Positions 6,699 to 7,124 of a stretch of DNA of 7,124 nt are shown here, in pieces (within the stretch, counting starts at the first letter, position 1; each line of letters starts with the position of its first letter). The translations under genes and the position numbers were made by a program. The notes under the pieces are model-generated. The model was not told the DNA's origin and searched no databases. It saw only the letters and a list, made by a program, of their open reading frames with translations. This DNA is from an uncultured Bacilli bacterium (lineage in GTDB: Bacteria > Bacillota_I > Bacilli_A > RF39 > UBA660), in assembly GCA_949746915.1 (NCBI GenBank), contig CATKEA010000103.1:1-7124 (forward strand). Direction: 5' to 3'.

Positions 6699-6984
6699 TT
6701 ATCATCACCGGTACTTCCACAAAATTTCCAAAAGTATTTGGTATATTTACTTTCAAATCGTTAAAGTCAACAGTATCTTTTTCAATATCTTCTCTTGGTG
6801 TTACAGTATGTTCTGTTGGTGCTATTAAAATCTCATCATCATAGCCTTTGACATCTTTTATTTTTTCAACATCATCAAGTAATTGTTTTAGTTCAACTTG
6901 ATAATTTTCTATTTCTTCTTCACTTACATAAATTCTTGCAAGATCAGATACATGCATTACTTCTTCTTTTGTTAATTTCTCCAT
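6691..6984 (-). CDS. gatC: Glutamyl-tRNA(Gln) amidotransferase subunit C
   Basis: GatC is the small subunit that wraps around the GatA-GatB interface and stabilises GatA. It has 97 aa, typical of the family. The N-terminal helical region (VMHVSDLARIYVSEEEIENY, about 9-28) is followed by the second helix (VELKQLLDDVEKI), the middle PTEHTVTPRED (56-66), and the ending FGNFVEVPVMINE, equivalent to the usual F-x-V-P-x-V-x-E tail. The start is ATG 6984 with a strong AGGAGG at 6998-6993, 8 nt away. It is the first gene of the gatCAB operon. Its stop lies inside gatA (8-base overlap). Confidence 0.96.
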   Translation of the reverse strand: MEKLTKEEVMHVSDLARIYVSEEEIENYQVELKQLLDDVEKIKDVKGYDDEILIAPTEHTVTPREDIEKDTVDFNDLKVNIPNTFGNFVEVPVMINE

Positions 6985-7015
6985 TTTGGTTGCCTCCTAA
7001 ATAAATATAAATAGT

Positions 7016-7046
7016 ATTATAACATAAACCATTATAATTATATCAA
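7016..7046 (-). promoter_or_regulatory. Promoter of the gatCAB operon (extended -10)
   Basis: TGTTATAAT reads as an extended -10 (TG-n-TATAAT, with TATAAT at 7016-7021). A -35-like TTGATA at 7041-7046 is 19 nt upstream, rather long, so the extended -10 probably carries most of the promoter's strength. Transcription would begin about 25 nt before the gatC ATG. A second TATAAT at 7031-7036 has no good -35. Confidence 0.5.
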
Positions 7047-7079
7047 ATTCTTTTTTCTTTGTTAAACAATTTTTAGTAT

Positions 7080-7107
7080 AAAAAAGAAGCAATTAGTACT
7101 TGCTTCT
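7080..7107 (-). terminator. Rho-independent terminator of the upstream (off-window) gene
   Basis: AGAAGCAA (7085-7092) and TTGCTTCT (7100-7107) form a perfect 8-bp stem with a 7-nt loop. In the minus direction it runs into six T (7085-7080). It therefore ends transcription of a gene beyond the right edge and separates it from gatCAB. The last bases, 7108-7124, hold no recognisable feature. Confidence 0.8.
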
Positions 7108-7124
7108 AGTAGTATTTAAATTTA

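Noticed and set aside
6634..6828. 64-codon plus-strand open frame over the gatC/gatA junction
   Set aside because: It is antisense to two conserved genes and its composition matches an antisense shadow.
1..7124. CRISPR array, tRNA or rRNA gene, insertion sequence, or riboswitch
   Set aside because: No spaced direct repeats, cloverleaf, transposase frame or terminal repeats were seen. The leaders before gatC and the other genes are too short for a riboswitch.

Overview
This AT-rich window fits a low-GC Bacillota, most likely a gut-type member of the Bacilli or a relative. The evidence is strong AGGAGG-type ribosome binding sites, a gatCAB operon, and tryptophan encoded by TGG under the standard code, so it is not a TGA-Trp Mollicute. 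This placement is inferred from composition and gene families only. Every supported gene lies on the minus strand, so transcription runs from high to low coordinates.

Layout in the direction of transcription: (1) At 7080-7107 a Rho-independent terminator closes an unseen gene beyond the right edge. (2) An extended -10 promoter (7016-7021) drives gatC-gatA-gatB, the three subunits of the tRNA-dependent amidotransferase, with overlapping genes. (3) A 55-65 bp gap after gatB holds a second promoter with a perfect TATAAT and a 7-bp dyad. It appears to start a separate unit of three envelope genes: a 160-aa single-pass membrane protein of unknown function, a 678-aa membrane sensor with two substrate-binding-protein-like regions and a cytoplasmic GGDEF domain (signature changed to DGNEF), and a YihY/BrkB-family multispan membrane protein. 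These three are spaced as an operon (TAATG overlap, then a 16-nt gap). (4) After a 126-bp intergenic region with its own promoter comes a gene cut by the left edge. It encodes a secreted or surface protein with a SipW-dependent/TasA-camelysin-like N-terminus.

The most notable point is in that last gene. A run of nine G lies between the ATG and the membrane segment, and it puts the best-supported start out of frame with the rest of the protein. Eight or eleven G would restore the frame. In such AT-rich DNA this looks like a phase-variation switch caught in the OFF state, although an assembly error or a TTG start must be excluded.

The gatCAB block is housekeeping: it makes Gln-tRNA(Gln), and possibly Asn-tRNA(Asn). 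The block downstream looks like an envelope/signalling cluster (extracellular sensing, possible c-di-GMP or GTP signalling, surface protein). A functional link among those genes is inferred from their arrangement only.
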